The notes: generated from the letters alone by a model not told the origin. Numbered from the stretch's first letter, positions 36,022-44,461 are shown. The stretch: DNA of 64,000 nt from Kitasatospora phosalacinea (GCF_030268885.1 NZ_BSSA01000029.1:46010-110009), one strand, 5' to 3'. Numbers and translations: made by a program.

Positions 36022-36600
36022 ATGACGACGCCCCAGCGCAAGGACGCGGCCCGCAACGGGGAACGGATCGTCTCCGTCGCCCGCGACCTGGTCGACCGGG
36101 GGACGCCGTTGCAGCTCAACGACGTCGCGCGCCGGGCCGGGGTCGGGGTCGCCACCGTCTACCGGCACTTCGCCACGCCCGAGGCGCTGCTGGAGACCGT
36201 CGCCGCCCCCGGCCTGGAGGACCTCGTCGCCCACGGGCGGCAGGCGCTGGCCGCGGCCGACCCCTGGCGCGGGCTGGCGGACTTCCTGCTGCGCACCGTC
36301 GAGGCGCAGGTCACCGACGCCGCCCTGCCCCCGGTGGCGGCCGCGGCCACGGACGCCCTGCCGCGCACCACCGAGCTCAAGGAGTCGCTCGCGTCGGTCG
36401 GCACCGCGCTCCTCGCCCGGGCCCGCGAGGCCGCGGTGGTCCGTCCCGACCTCGCCGCCGCCGACCTCGTCCCGCTGGTGTGCGGCCTCGCCCACGCCGT
36501 GAACGTCCGCGGCGGCACCCCCGCCGACCGGGCGGACAGCGCACGGCGGTACCTCGCCGCCCTCCTCGACGGCCTGCGCGCGACGCCACCGGGGGCGTGA
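36022..36600 (+). CDS. TetR/AcrR family regulator
   Basis: A 192-residue repressor. The HTH is at about residues 25-60 (LQLNDVARRAGVGVATVYRHFATPEALLE), and a helical ligand domain fills the rest. This NDVARRAGVGVATVYRHF form is common in TetR proteins that guard oxidoreductases. Three matching inverted repeats, two before the SDR and one before this gene, give strong support for it being the repressor of both. ATG at 36022 lies inside the sequence following the operator; there is no strong Shine-Dalgarno, which may keep its level low. Confidence 0.92.
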   Translation: MTTPQRKDAARNGERIVSVARDLVDRGTPLQLNDVARRAGVGVATVYRHFATPEALLETVAAPGLEDLVAHGRQALAAADPWRGLADFLLRTVEAQVTDAALPPVAAAATDALPRTTELKESLASVGTALLARAREAAVVRPDLAAADLVPLVCGLAHAVNVRGGTPADRADSARRYLAALLDGLRATPPGA

Positions 36601-36894
36601 GGCGCCACCACCCCTCGCGGCAGCGGCCGAGGGCCCGGCCAGGTGTGCCGTGCCCGCCGCCGAGGCCGTCGCCCCACGGGTCGGGCCGCCGGTCGCCGCC
36701 GAGGCGCCGACCCCTCCTTCGGTCCGTTCCGGGCGCCGTGCCCACCGGTGGCGCCGCTGCCGGCGGTCCGGTCCTCTCGCCCACGGCAGTGCTGCCGAAG
36801 GCGTGGTCGGCCGACCTGGGGACCGGATCCCACCCAGCGGGTCGGAAGGGTGTCCCCGGTGAGAAGCGGAGTGCGGGAAAGCGGGAGCAGCCCG
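36601..36894. other. Gap between convergent tetR genes
   Basis: 294 bp of GC-rich DNA between two convergent regulator genes. I see no gene, RNA or strong hairpin in it. Confidence 0.5.
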
Positions 36895-37548
36895 CTACGG
36901 CGTGCGCAGCCCCGTCAGCAGGGCGGTGAGCACCCGGTGCAGCCGGGGCTCGACCTCGACGACGGCGTGCGCGAGGCGCGGGTCGCCGGTGTAGAGCTCC
37001 CGCAGTCGGGGGCCGGGGCTGGCGATCTGCCACAGGGCCCCGGCCATCCCGGTGGCGGTGGCCATCGTGTCGAGCACCTGCGCCTCGTCCAGGCCGAGCA
37101 GACGGCCCAACTCCTCGCCGATCAGCGCCACTTCGTGCAGGGTGAGCAGCTTGAAGGCGCGCACCGCCTCCAGCGAGACGTTGCGCTCCAGGTTGAGCGG
37201 GGCCTGGGCGAGCAGGTCGCAGAACACCGGCCGGGCCGCCAGCGTCGCGGCGAAGGCCCCGGCGACCTCGGCGGGGGTGGCGGCGGCCCGGGCCGCCAGG
37301 TCGGCGCGCAGCGCCGCGGACCACTCCCGCCAGCCCTGCGCGGTCAGTTCGAGGAAGATCTGCTCCCGCGTCTCGAAGTACCGCAGCAGTGCGGACTTGT
37401 GCATGCCGACCTCGGCGGCGATGTCGCCCAGGGAGACGTCGCGGACGCCGCGGGCCCGGAGCAACTCGCGGGCCGCGTCCAGGATCGCGGTCTCCCGCGC
37501 CTGCTTGGCCTCGGTGCTGCGGGCCCGTCGGAAGGCTGGCTGAGTCAT
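36895..37548 (-). CDS. TetR family regulator of the adjacent SDR
   Basis: A 217-residue repressor. HTH residues about 22-65 (ILDAARELLRARGVRDVSLGDIAAEVGMHKSALLRYFETREQ) are followed by a helical TetR_C domain. It is divergent from the SDR at 37617, and the 68-bp shared promoter holds two direct copies of TAAGAGAACGGTGTTG, its probable operators. ATG at 37548 was chosen as the first in-frame start. Repression of the SDR is inferred from layout. Confidence 0.92.
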   Translation of the reverse strand: MTQPAFRRARSTEAKQARETAILDAARELLRARGVRDVSLGDIAAEVGMHKSALLRYFETREQIFLELTAQGWREWSAALRADLAARAAATPAEVAGAFAATLAARPVFCDLLAQAPLNLERNVSLEAVRAFKLLTLHEVALIGEELGRLLGLDEAQVLDTMATATGMAGALWQIASPGPRLRELYTGDPRLAHAVVEVEPRLHRVLTALLTGLRTP

Positions 37549-37568
37549 GGCCCCATCATAGGAAGGTC

Positions 37569-37606
37569 TAAGAGAACGGTGTTGCGTTATTAAGAGAACG
37601 GTGTTG
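37569..37606. promoter_or_regulatory. Two 16-bp direct repeats between tetR and SDR
   Basis: TAAGAGAACGGTGTTG occurs at 37569-37584 and at 37591-37606, exactly 22 bp apart (two helical turns). Each contains the half-symmetric AACGGTGTT. They cover most of the divergent promoter, so a TetR dimer pair could bind one face of the DNA and shut both genes. Confidence 0.75.
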
Positions 37607-37616
37607 TACTAACTGC

Positions 37617-38504
37617 ATGAGCGAAGAAGCGCGCACTGCGCAGCAGGTCTGGTTCGTCACCGGCTCCTCCCGCGGCATCGGCCGCGCCCTGGTCGCCGCC
37701 GCCCTCGACGCGGGCGACCTCGTCGTCGCCACCGCCCGCCGCCCCGAGGCGCTCCGCGCCGAGCTGGCGCAGTACGGCGACCGGGTGCTCGTCCTGCCGC
37801 TGGACGTCACCGACCCCGGGCAGGCCCGCGCGGCCGTGGACGCGGCGCTGGCCCGCTTCGGGCGCATCGACGTCCTGGTCAACAACGCCGGGTACGCCAA
37901 CGTGTCGCCGGTGGAGAGCGCCGACGACGCCGACTTCCGCGCCCAGTTCGAGACCAACTTCTGGGGCGTCTACCACGTCACCAAGGCCGCGCTGCCCGCC
38001 CTGCGCCGCCAGGGCTCGGGCACCGTCGTCCAGTTCTCCTCGATCGGCGGGCGGGTCGGCGGCTCCCCGGGCATCGCCTCCTACCAGGCGGCCAAGTTCG
38101 CCGTGGACGGCTTCACCCGGTCGGTGGCGGCGGAGACCGCGCCGTTCGGCATCCGGTTCACCGTCGTCGAACCGAGCGGCTTCGCCACCGACTGGGCGGG
38201 CGACTCGATGACCGTCCACCCCGTCCCCGAGCCCTACGAGCAGACCGTCGGCGCGATGAACCGCCGGGTCCGCCAGGGGGAGTCCGGCGCTGCGGGCGAT
38301 CCGGCACGGGCCGCCGAGATCCTGGTGCGCGTCGTCCGCCGCGGCGACGCCCCGGGCCACCTGCTGCTGGGCGCCAACGCGGTGAGCATGGCGCTCGACC
38401 ACTCCCGCCGCCAGCTGGAGGAGGCGGGCGCCTGGGAGAAGGTCAGCCGCTCGGCCGACTTCGCCGAGCCGTACCCGGTGGAACTGCCGCCCCGGGCGGC
38501 CTGA
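37617..38504 (+). CDS. Short-chain dehydrogenase/reductase (classical type)
   Basis: A 295-residue SDR with cofactor motif TGSSRGIGRAL, NNAGYAN at about 88, catalytic Ser in VQFSSIGGRVG and the YxxxK motif Y-Q-A-A-K. The length and the C-terminal extension place it near the 280-300 aa oxidoreductases often annotated as SDR of unknown substrate. ATG at 37617 lies 11 nt after the second operator repeat. It is divergent from its likely TetR regulator. Confidence 0.93.
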   Translation: MSEEARTAQQVWFVTGSSRGIGRALVAAALDAGDLVVATARRPEALRAELAQYGDRVLVLPLDVTDPGQARAAVDAALARFGRIDVLVNNAGYANVSPVESADDADFRAQFETNFWGVYHVTKAALPALRRQGSGTVVQFSSIGGRVGGSPGIASYQAAKFAVDGFTRSVAAETAPFGIRFTVVEPSGFATDWAGDSMTVHPVPEPYEQTVGAMNRRVRQGESGAAGDPARAAEILVRVVRRGDAPGHLLLGANAVSMALDHSRRQLEEAGAWEKVSRSADFAEPYPVELPPRAA

Positions 38505-38616
38505 GGCCCGGCCGCCGACCCGGTGCCCGCTCCGCGCCCGTCCCGCCCCCGCCTCCGGTTCCGCCGGGCGCGGGGGCGGCGGGGTCCAGGGCTTCGGGGT
38601 TCAGGGCTTCGGGGAT

Positions 38617-38893
38617 TCAGGGCTTCGGGACGGGCGGGCGCGGTCCGGCGAACTCCAGGAGGGCCCGGTCGCAGCGGCCCGCGAAGGAGACCCGGGTGAT
38701 CTCCGCCGGCCGGAACTTCGAGCGTTCGCCGCGCCGGCGGGCCCGGGGGCCCCTCGTGCAGCCGCACCGTCCGGCGGCCCGGGCCAAGGACCGAGCCGAT
38801 CCAGCTCGCGCCCGGGGACCGGCGCTCCAGCTCCACCGCCACCAGGCCGTAGCGGGCGGAGGCGGCCGGCAGCAGTTCGCGCAGGTCGCGGCG
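38617..38893 (-). pseudogene. Frameshifted hypothetical gene remnant
   Basis: Two minus-strand frames give one coherent protein tail. The first frame (about 38893-38752) reads DLRELLPAASARYGLVAVELERR then WIGSVLGPGRRTVRLHEG. The second (38733-38617) reads RGERSKFRPAEITRVSFAGR then ALLEFAGPRPP and a stop. The break lies between 38733 and 38752. This resembles small actinobacterial proteins of unknown function with an ITRVSFGGRYE-type ending. No start codon in a good context is seen upstream, so the 5' end is probably lost as well. Confidence 0.55.
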
Positions 38894-38995
38894 GGGCGCC
38901 CCGGGGTCCCGGGGTCGATCGGATTCCCCCGCCCGGCGCCGCCTACAGGAAGACGCCGCGGCGCAGCGGCGCGGTGCTCGCCGGGTGGGCGCGCC

Positions 38996-39118
38996 GCTGC
39001 GCCGCGGCACCTCCTCATCGACGTGGCAGCGGCCGCTGGTCCGCTCGGCCGGGGCGGTGAGGATCGCGTGGGCCGCGTCGGCCACGGTCACCGGGGTCCG
39101 GCTGGTGCGGCGGGCCTC
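38996..39118 (-). pseudogene. C-terminal fragment of an SDR (HSDL2-like)
   Basis: The minus strand reads TSRTPVTVADAAHAILTAPA, then ERTSGRCHVDEEV. This resembles the C-terminal end of hydroxysteroid-dehydrogenase-like SDRs (typically RTPEIMADAAYAIL then TGNFLDEDV). Nothing of the N-terminal cofactor domain is present upstream. It is in the same frame as part of the next fragment at 38893 but is unlikely to be one protein with it. Confidence 0.4.
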
Positions 39119-39341
39119 CTCCTCGCCGCGGGTCCCGGTGCACGAGTCGACGTGCACCGCCTCGTACGGATGACCGTGCACACGGTTGACGCGGTGACCG
39201 GCTGCTGTTCGCGGGCCGGAGGTCCGTCCGGGTTGTTCGGAGTGGAGGTCAAGTCCGAGAAAAGTGCGGGGATTGTGGGGGATTCTCCGGAGGGTCGCTC
39301 AACGGATCGAAGGGGGACGCCGACTGACTACCCTTCGGTGG

Positions 39342-39356
39342 TCACCGTTTCGGTGA
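39342..39356. promoter_or_regulatory. TCACCG-TTT-CGGTGA palindrome before the LppU-like gene
   Basis: A perfect 6-bp inverted repeat with a 3-bp centre, 37 nt upstream of the start codon. It could be an operator or a short hairpin in the leader. The regulator is unknown. Confidence 0.35.
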
Positions 39357-39392
39357 TCATTCGCATGTCTCTGCCACGGGGGTTATCCGCTC

Positions 39393-39968
39393 ATGTCCGC
39401 ACCACCGCCCTACCCCAACCAACCGTACGGGCAGCCGCCGGCCCCGCAGCCGTACGGCGCCCAGCCCTACGGCGCCCAACCCGCCTACGGGCAGTCGCCC
39501 GTGCCCGGGTCGCAGCCGCACGCGCCGCACGCGCCGTACGTCCAGCAGTCCGCGCCCGGACCGCGCCCACCGGCCGGTCCGTCGGCGCCGCGGCGCCGGA
39601 GCCCCGTGCAGGCGCTGCTGTCCGCCGGCATCGTGCTGGCGATCTTCGGTGGCGTTGCCTGGTACGTGTGGGACTACAACACGAGCCCCACCGGCGGCAA
39701 GGCCAAGGCGGAGGCGTCGCAGTCCGCGCGGGCGGCCGAGGCCAGGACGCACGATCCGCAGATCGGGGACTGCGTCAAGGTCGCCGACCCGGAGGGCCAT
39801 CCGGTGCCGACCATCGTGGACTGCACCTCTCCCGAGGCCGAGTACAAGATGGCGGACCAACTGCTCGGTGAGGACAAGCACTGCAGCGAGAAGTTCGACT
39901 ACGGCATCCGGTACGTCTCCAGCCGCAGGATCGACTCCACGCTCTGCTTCACCAAGATCCGTCACTGA
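39393..39968 (+). CDS. LppU/SCO3897-like membrane-anchored protein
   Basis: A 191-residue protein. The first 70 residues are a Pro/Gln/Tyr/Gly-rich cytosolic tail (repeated PYGAQP), then a membrane helix at about 72-92 (VQALLSAGIVLAIFGGVAWYV). The external domain from 115 has IGDCVKVADPEG, VDCTSPEAEYKMADQL, then CSEKFD and TLCFTKI. The paired cysteines and IGDCVK fit the actinobacterial LppU/SCO3897 family of unknown function. ATG at 39393 follows GGGGGTTATCCGCTC. Its TGA stop is followed without a gap, in the same frame, by a methyltransferase remnant. Confidence 0.8.
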   Translation: MSAPPPYPNQPYGQPPAPQPYGAQPYGAQPAYGQSPVPGSQPHAPHAPYVQQSAPGPRPPAGPSAPRRRSPVQALLSAGIVLAIFGGVAWYVWDYNTSPTGGKAKAEASQSARAAEARTHDPQIGDCVKVADPEGHPVPTIVDCTSPEAEYKMADQLLGEDKHCSEKFDYGIRYVSSRRIDSTLCFTKIRH

Positions 39969-40301
39969 GGCCGTCGCGGGCCTGCGGCCGAAGCCGCCCG
40001 CGCCTTCACCCGCCACCTGGCCGACCGGATCGCCCGCAACCCGCTGATCGGGCGCCAACTGCCCCGGCTCGCTGCGCAGTCCGGCCTCACCGTGCGCTCC
40101 GTCGTCCCCGTCACCCCGTTCTTCCACGACGTCCGCGAGGCCGACCGGGTGCTCGGACTGCAGCGCACCACCGAACGCGCCGTCACCGCCGGGTACCTGA
40201 CCCCCGACCAGGCCCGGGACCGGCTCGACCACCTGGCGCACGGACCGTTCCCGGCCTCCGTCACCGTGTTCGTGATCGCCGCCGAACGGGCGGGCGGCTG
40301 A
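39969..40301 (+). pseudogene. C-terminal remnant of a class I SAM methyltransferase
   Basis: About 110 codons in the frame of the preceding gene, directly after its TGA, with no own start at the 5' end. They read FTRHLADRIARNPLIGRQLP, LTVRSVVPVTPFFHDVREAD, RVLGLQRTTERAVTAGYLTP and FPASVTVFVIAAER. This is the C-terminal part of UbiE/methyltransferase_11-type proteins; the SAM-binding half is missing. An internal GTG at 40092 could start a 69-residue product, but that would lack any catalytic domain. Confidence 0.65.
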
Positions 40302-40359
40302 CCGCACCGGGCGGGGCCGTCGGGGGAGCTGTCGGCGGGGCGCGTTAGGGTCCGGACCC

Positions 40360-41331
40360 ATGAGCGAGACCCCGGCCCACCGCCCGCCCACCACCCGTCT
40401 GGTCGGCGGCGCGATCTGCGTCTACGACACCACCGGCCCGAGCTTCGGCGAGCTGGCGCCCGTCGCGGTGCTCCACCCGCGGGAGGGGGACGAGCCGTCC
40501 AGTTACGCGGTCGGCCACGACCTGACGCGGGCCTACTACGCCACGCTGGACGGTGCGGTCTGCACCGCCGCGGACGGCACCGAGCTGTGGCGCTCGGACA
40601 TCGAGCCGAAGTGGTCCGACCACTACGGCCACCGCCCCAGCTGCGGACTCTCCCCGGACGGCCGCCACCTGTGGCTCTACCAGCCCGACGCGATGGCCGG
40701 CCGCGGCCGCGGCGACCGGTGGACGGTGCTGGACGCCGCCACCGGCGAAACGCTGGGCGGGTTCGACCTGGAGACCGTCGGTCACGGCGGCGTGCACCTC
40801 GCCCACCCCGGCAGCGGCGAGGTGCTGCTGGACGTCGGCGAGGGCCAGGACGGCACGGTCGTCTTCCGCGGCTCGTTCACCGACGGCACGCCGCAGCTGG
40901 TGACCTACCCGTGGACCGACCGCTGCCTGATCGACCTCTCCCCGGACGGCCGCCACTTCCTGACCGTCGACCACGGGCAGGGGGACCTCACCGTGCACGC
41001 CTACCCCGACGGCGAGGCCGTGTTCACCCTCACCGTCGACGACTTCGGCTACGACGGCGAGGAGTGCGAGGCCGTGATCGAGTGGACCGGCGGCTACCTC
41101 GACCCGGACACCCTCGCGGTGGTGCTGTGCGGCGAGGTCGAGGAGAGCGGGGAGGAGTGGTTGCGCAGCTTCCGGGTCGACGCGCGCACCGGCCGGATCC
41201 TCGGCGCGTTCGACTCCGGCGCCGAGGACTCCTACGACCTCCGCCCGCTCGGCGACGGCAGCTGGCTCACCACCGCCGACTCCGGCCACCCCGTGCGCCG
41301 CACCCTGCCCGCCACCGCCCCGACCGCCTGA
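40360..41331 (+). CDS. Beta-propeller-like protein of unknown function
   Basis: A 323-residue acidic protein. Repeated blade-like segments (GLSPDGRHLWLYQ, DLSPDGRHFLTVDHGQ, WTVLDAATGETLGGF, FRVDARTGRILGAF) indicate a WD40/quinoprotein-like propeller covering the whole protein. No signal peptide, membrane segment or catalytic motif is seen. ATG at 40360 was chosen; there is no clear Shine-Dalgarno, only a GGGTCC stretch. No operon partner: the upstream region is the methyltransferase remnant and the next gene is on the other strand. Function not known. Confidence 0.8.
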   Translation: MSETPAHRPPTTRLVGGAICVYDTTGPSFGELAPVAVLHPREGDEPSSYAVGHDLTRAYYATLDGAVCTAADGTELWRSDIEPKWSDHYGHRPSCGLSPDGRHLWLYQPDAMAGRGRGDRWTVLDAATGETLGGFDLETVGHGGVHLAHPGSGEVLLDVGEGQDGTVVFRGSFTDGTPQLVTYPWTDRCLIDLSPDGRHFLTVDHGQGDLTVHAYPDGEAVFTLTVDDFGYDGEECEAVIEWTGGYLDPDTLAVVLCGEVEESGEEWLRSFRVDARTGRILGAFDSGAEDSYDLRPLGDGSWLTTADSGHPVRRTLPATAPTA

Positions 41332-41398
41332 CGGACTGCCCGACGGCCGGTCCGGCGGGCCGTCTGACGACCCGCCCGACGGCCCGCCGCCCGTCCGC

Positions 41399-42202
41399 TC
41401 AGGAGTTCCACCAGGCCGGGCGGACCCGCAGCGACTCCTCCTTGACGCAGGCCAGCCCGTTGACGACCTCCCGGGCGTGCAGGTCCCAGCCGACCACGCC
41501 GTTGCCCTCGCGGCGCAGCTCGATCAGCCGGGACTGCTCGCTGTGCGCACCGGCCGCGACCTCGCAGCGCAGGACGGTGTCCCAGGCCAGCCCGTCCAGC
41601 GCGGCCGCGAACGCCGTCACCGGCAGGACCAGCACCGTCAGCAGCAGCGCAGCCCACTGCTCGGCCGCCACCAGCCGCAGCCGCCACGGCGCCGGGGGGA
41701 CGGCGGCCGGGCGGCCCGCGTCGTGCGGGCGGCCGTGCGGGCGGGGGCGGCGGCCCGCGCGGTACTCCTGGACCAGGCCCTGCCGCAGCGCCAGCGAGGC
41801 CAGCAGCACCCCCAGTCCCCACCACGGCCCGTAGAACACCCAGCACAGCACGCCCATCGCCAGCGGGTTCACCAGCGTCAGCGCCACCGTCCGGGCCACC
41901 GCGCCCGCCGAGCGCCCGCTCGGGACGGCGCCGCGGGCCGCGAACAGGGCGAACACCACCCGGGAGGTCACCACCGCCGCCAGGGAACCCAGCAGCGGAC
42001 GGGTCGTCACCATGCCGACCAGCACCTCGCCGAGGTTCGGCACGCCCATGGTGGTGACCACCTCGCGGGTGTGCGAGCCGCCGCCGACCGTCCAGGCGAT
42101 CTTCACCAGCGGGACCGCCGCGAGCAGCGCCAGCAGCACGGTGTGCCCCGGCCCGCCCCTGCGGTCCAGCTCGGCGCGTCCGTCCGCCGTTCCCTCTGCC
42201 AT
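41399..42202 (-). CDS. Polytopic membrane protein of unknown function
   Basis: A 267-residue protein with about five hydrophobic segments (near 20-38, 72-92, 105-128, 130-145 and 185-210) and a cytosolic Arg/Pro-rich loop at about 150-175. A soluble C-terminal tail contains SEQSRLIELRREGNGVVGWDLHAREVVNGLACV. I do not recognise a family. ATG at 42202 follows a short basic stretch; other in-frame ATGs upstream would add a low-complexity HRGRR-type leader. The neighbouring 145 bp upstream contains a GTCGTTGC-type triplet of tandem repeats (about 42230-42252). Confidence 0.7.
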   Translation of the reverse strand: MAEGTADGRAELDRRGGPGHTVLLALLAAVPLVKIAWTVGGGSHTREVVTTMGVPNLGEVLVGMVTTRPLLGSLAAVVTSRVVFALFAARGAVPSGRSAGAVARTVALTLVNPLAMGVLCWVFYGPWWGLGVLLASLALRQGLVQEYRAGRRPRPHGRPHDAGRPAAVPPAPWRLRLVAAEQWAALLLTVLVLPVTAFAAALDGLAWDTVLRCEVAAGAHSEQSRLIELRREGNGVVGWDLHAREVVNGLACVKEESLRVRPAWWNS

Positions 42203-42347
42203 CTGCGACCGCCTCCCGTGCGCCCTGCCGTTGCGTCGTTGCGTCGTTGCGGCGGGATGCATTGCCGGTGCGCACCCCGGCGACCCAGCAGGTCACCGGT
42301 GCGGGTGACGGCTTGCGCCAGGCGGACGAGGGGAGGGTCGCGGGAGC

Positions 42348-43127
42348 TCAGGGCCGGGCGGGCCTGCGGGCCTCGAAGAGGGTGCGGGACATGGTGGAGA
42401 CGAACACGCCCTCGCGTTCGATCCGTTCGTGCAGGTCGCGCAGCCGCTCGCGGTAGCGGTCGACGGTGAAGTCCGGGACCGTCCAGATCACCTTGCGCAA
42501 GAACCAGACCACCGCGCCGACGTCGAAGAACTCCAGCCGCAGCCGCTCGTTGCGGCACTGCACCACCTCCAGCCCCGCCGCCCGGGCCTCGCGGGCCTCC
42601 ACCTCGTGCTCGCGGGCGGTGGGCACGGCGAACGGGCCGAGGAAGAACGCGCTGAGCTCGACGTTGGTGCGCCCGCCCACGTGCTGGGCGAAGTAGGTGC
42701 CGCCGGGGGCCAGCACCCGGGCGATCTCCGGGAAGTCCACCCGCGCCGGGTGACGGCTGGTCACCAGGTCGAACGCGCCGTCCGCGAACGGCAGCGGCGC
42801 GTCCTGGGGCGAGGCCACCAGGACGGCGCCCAGCGGGTGCAGCAGCCGGGTCGCCCGGGCGGCGTTCGGCGGCCAGCCCTCGGTCGCCACCAGGGTCCGC
42901 GGGAAGTTCGCCGCGCCCGCGCCCGCGAGCACCTCGCCGCCGCCCGTCTGCACGTCCAGCGCCGCGGAGGCGGCCGCGAGCCGCTCGCCGAGCAGCCGCT
43001 GGTACCCCCAGGACGGGCGCTGCTCGGTGGCCCGGCCGTCCAGCCAGCCGAAGTCCCACCCCTCGACGGAGGCGGCCGCGGCCTCGTCGACCAGGGCGTC
43101 GAACGATCGGTGCGTCAATCGGTCCAT
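42348..43127 (-). CDS. Class I SAM-dependent methyltransferase
   Basis: A 259-residue protein with a methyltransferase_11-type fold: VQTGGGEVLAGAG corresponds to motif I (usually D/E-x-G-x-G-x-G, here imperfect), AARATRLLHPLGAVLVASP and LPFADGAFDLVTSRHP to motifs II-III, FPEIARVLAPGGTYFAQHVG to the post-motif strand. The C-terminus has FLRKVIWTVPDFTVDRYRERL. The motif I is atypical but such proteins are common in streptomycetes. The ATG at 43127 (DRLTHRSFDALV) was chosen over one at 43136 because it is 8 nt from a GGA. Substrate unknown. Confidence 0.85.
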   Translation of the reverse strand: MDRLTHRSFDALVDEAAAASVEGWDFGWLDGRATEQRPSWGYQRLLGERLAAASAALDVQTGGGEVLAGAGAANFPRTLVATEGWPPNAARATRLLHPLGAVLVASPQDAPLPFADGAFDLVTSRHPARVDFPEIARVLAPGGTYFAQHVGGRTNVELSAFFLGPFAVPTAREHEVEAREARAAGLEVVQCRNERLRLEFFDVGAVVWFLRKVIWTVPDFTVDRYRERLRDLHERIEREGVFVSTMSRTLFEARRPARP

Positions 43128-43211
43128 GGCGAGCATCCAAGCACGTCGGGGCCGGTGCGGCAGGGGATTTAACGACCCGTGGTAGCTTCCCGACGGGGTG
43201 TCGGCATCCTC

Positions 43212-43240
43212 TTGACTTAGGTTAGCCTAACCTAAATAAT
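43212..43240 (+). promoter_or_regulatory. hmuO promoter with 19-bp iron box (DtxR/IdeR type)
   Basis: TTAGGTTAGCCTAACCTAA at 43217-43235 is a perfect palindrome matching the DtxR/IdeR/DmdR consensus. It fills the spacer between a TTGACT -35 (43212-43217) and an AATAAT -10 (43235-43240) with an exact 17-bp gap. Fe(II)-loaded repressor bound here would occlude RNA polymerase, so hmuO should be induced by iron limitation. Confidence 0.92.
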
Positions 43241-43271
43241 CGAGGTGATTCGATCTCTGGAGGCCCGCCCG

Positions 43272-43946
43272 ATGTCCAGCCCCGACCAGCAGCCCGCCGC
43301 CTTCTCCGCCCTCCTCCGCACCGCCAGTGCGGAGGAGCACCGGACGGCCGAACAGTCCCCCTTCATGGGCGACCTGCTCGCCGGGCGGCTCGGCGTCCAG
43401 GCGTACACCGCCCTCACCGGCCAGCTCTGGTACGTCTACCGCGCCCTGGAGTCCCGCCTCGACGCCCTCGCCGCCCACCCCGTCACCGGCCCGTTCGTCG
43501 ACCGGGCCCTGCTGCGCACCGCCGCGCTCGAACGCGACCTCGACCACCTGGCCGGCCCCGACTGGCGCGACACCCTCGCCCCGCTGCCCGCCACCGAGGC
43601 GATCGGCGCCCGGATCGCCGAACTCGCCGAGACCTGGCCGGCCGGCTACCTCGCGCACCACTACACCCGCTACCTCGGCGACCTGTCGGGCGGTCAGGTC
43701 ATCCGCGGCGTCGCCGAACGCACCTGGGGCTTCGAGCGCAAGGGCGACGGCGTCCGGTTCTACGTCTTCGAGGAGATCGACAACCCCGCCGCGTTCAAGC
43801 GCGACTACCGCGCCAGGCTGGACGCCGCGGGCGAGCTGATGGACGAGGTCGAACGCCGCCGGGTCGCCGAGGAGTGCAGGCGCGCCTTCGTCCTCAACGG
43901 CGCGGTGTTCGGCGAACTCGGCGGGCGGTACCCGCTGAGCGCCTGA
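43272..43946 (+). CDS. hmuO: Heme oxygenase (biliverdin-producing)
   Basis: A 224-residue soluble heme oxygenase. The proximal ligand is His23 (EEHRTAE), and the distal helix GDLSGGQ spans 136-142, the standard glycine-rich motif. Later FYVFEEIDNPAAFKRDYRARLD matches bacterial HO-1-like proteins. It opens haem to biliverdin, CO and Fe2+. The ATG at 43272 follows CTGGAGGCCC; a slightly longer in-frame start (43245) lacks a site. A perfect iron box in the promoter shows iron control, and the haem uptake genes lie downstream. Confidence 0.96.
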   Translation: MSSPDQQPAAFSALLRTASAEEHRTAEQSPFMGDLLAGRLGVQAYTALTGQLWYVYRALESRLDALAAHPVTGPFVDRALLRTAALERDLDHLAGPDWRDTLAPLPATEAIGARIAELAETWPAGYLAHHYTRYLGDLSGGQVIRGVAERTWGFERKGDGVRFYVFEEIDNPAAFKRDYRARLDAAGELMDEVERRRVAEECRRAFVLNGAVFGELGGRYPLSA

Positions 43947-43961
43947 ACGCCCGGCCGCCCC

Positions 43962-43997
43962 GGGGCCCGGCACGGAACCGTTCCCGTGCCGGGCCCC
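43962..43997 (+). terminator. Hairpin terminator after hmuO
   Basis: A perfect 14-bp stem GGGGCCCGGCACGG (43962-43975) with its complement at 43984-43997 and an 8-nt loop, 16 nt after the stop codon. Confidence 0.8.
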
Positions 43998-44064
43998 GTC
44001 GTGTCCGGAAGAAGGGGCCGGGGCGGGTGACGCCGCAGCCGGAGGCTCGGGCATCATCGTCCGC

Positions 44065-44364
44065 ATGAGCGACGCGCACGACGACCGGCTGGCCACCCTC
44101 TGGCAGGGCTTCCTCGACCTGCCCTTCCCGCAGAGCTGCTACCGGCGCTCGCCCGCCGGCGAGGACCTGGTGCTGCTGGAGAGCCATCTGGCCGGCTGCG
44201 TGTCCGCCGCGCTGACCGGACCGCTCGACGAACGCCGCAGAACGGCCCTGCGCACCGGCATAGCCACCGTCCACCGCATCCTGCCCGAACTCGCCGACGA
44301 CCCCGAGGCCGCCGACTACTTCACCCGGCTGCGCGAACTGGCCGTGCTGGCGGGCGAACGCTAG
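44065..44364 (+). CDS. Small hypothetical protein (99 aa)
   Basis: A 99-residue soluble, mostly helical protein with no cysteine pair except a single SCYRRS and CVSAAL. It contains LDLPFPQSCYRRSPAGEDLVLLESHLAGC, a pattern I have seen only in actinobacterial proteins of unknown function. ATG at 44065 is placed 6 nt after a CGG-rich stretch and has no clear ribosome binding site. Third-position GC supports coding. It sits inside the haem island but nothing in it suggests haem binding. Confidence 0.65.
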   Translation: MSDAHDDRLATLWQGFLDLPFPQSCYRRSPAGEDLVLLESHLAGCVSAALTGPLDERRRTALRTGIATVHRILPELADDPEAADYFTRLRELAVLAGER

Positions 44365-44410
44365 ACCCCTGCCGGGGAGCACGCCGGGAGCACCCCGGGA
44401 GCACGCCGGT

Positions 44411-44445
44411 GGGCCCGTACGGGGGCGGGGGTTCCGTACGGGCCC
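44411..44445. terminator. Bidirectional hairpin between the 99-aa gene and htaA
   Basis: A perfect 12-bp stem GGGCCCGTACGG (44411-44422) and its complement (44434-44445) with an 11-nt loop, between two convergent genes. Confidence 0.8.
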
Positions 44446-44461
44446 GGGCGGTTCCGGGGTC

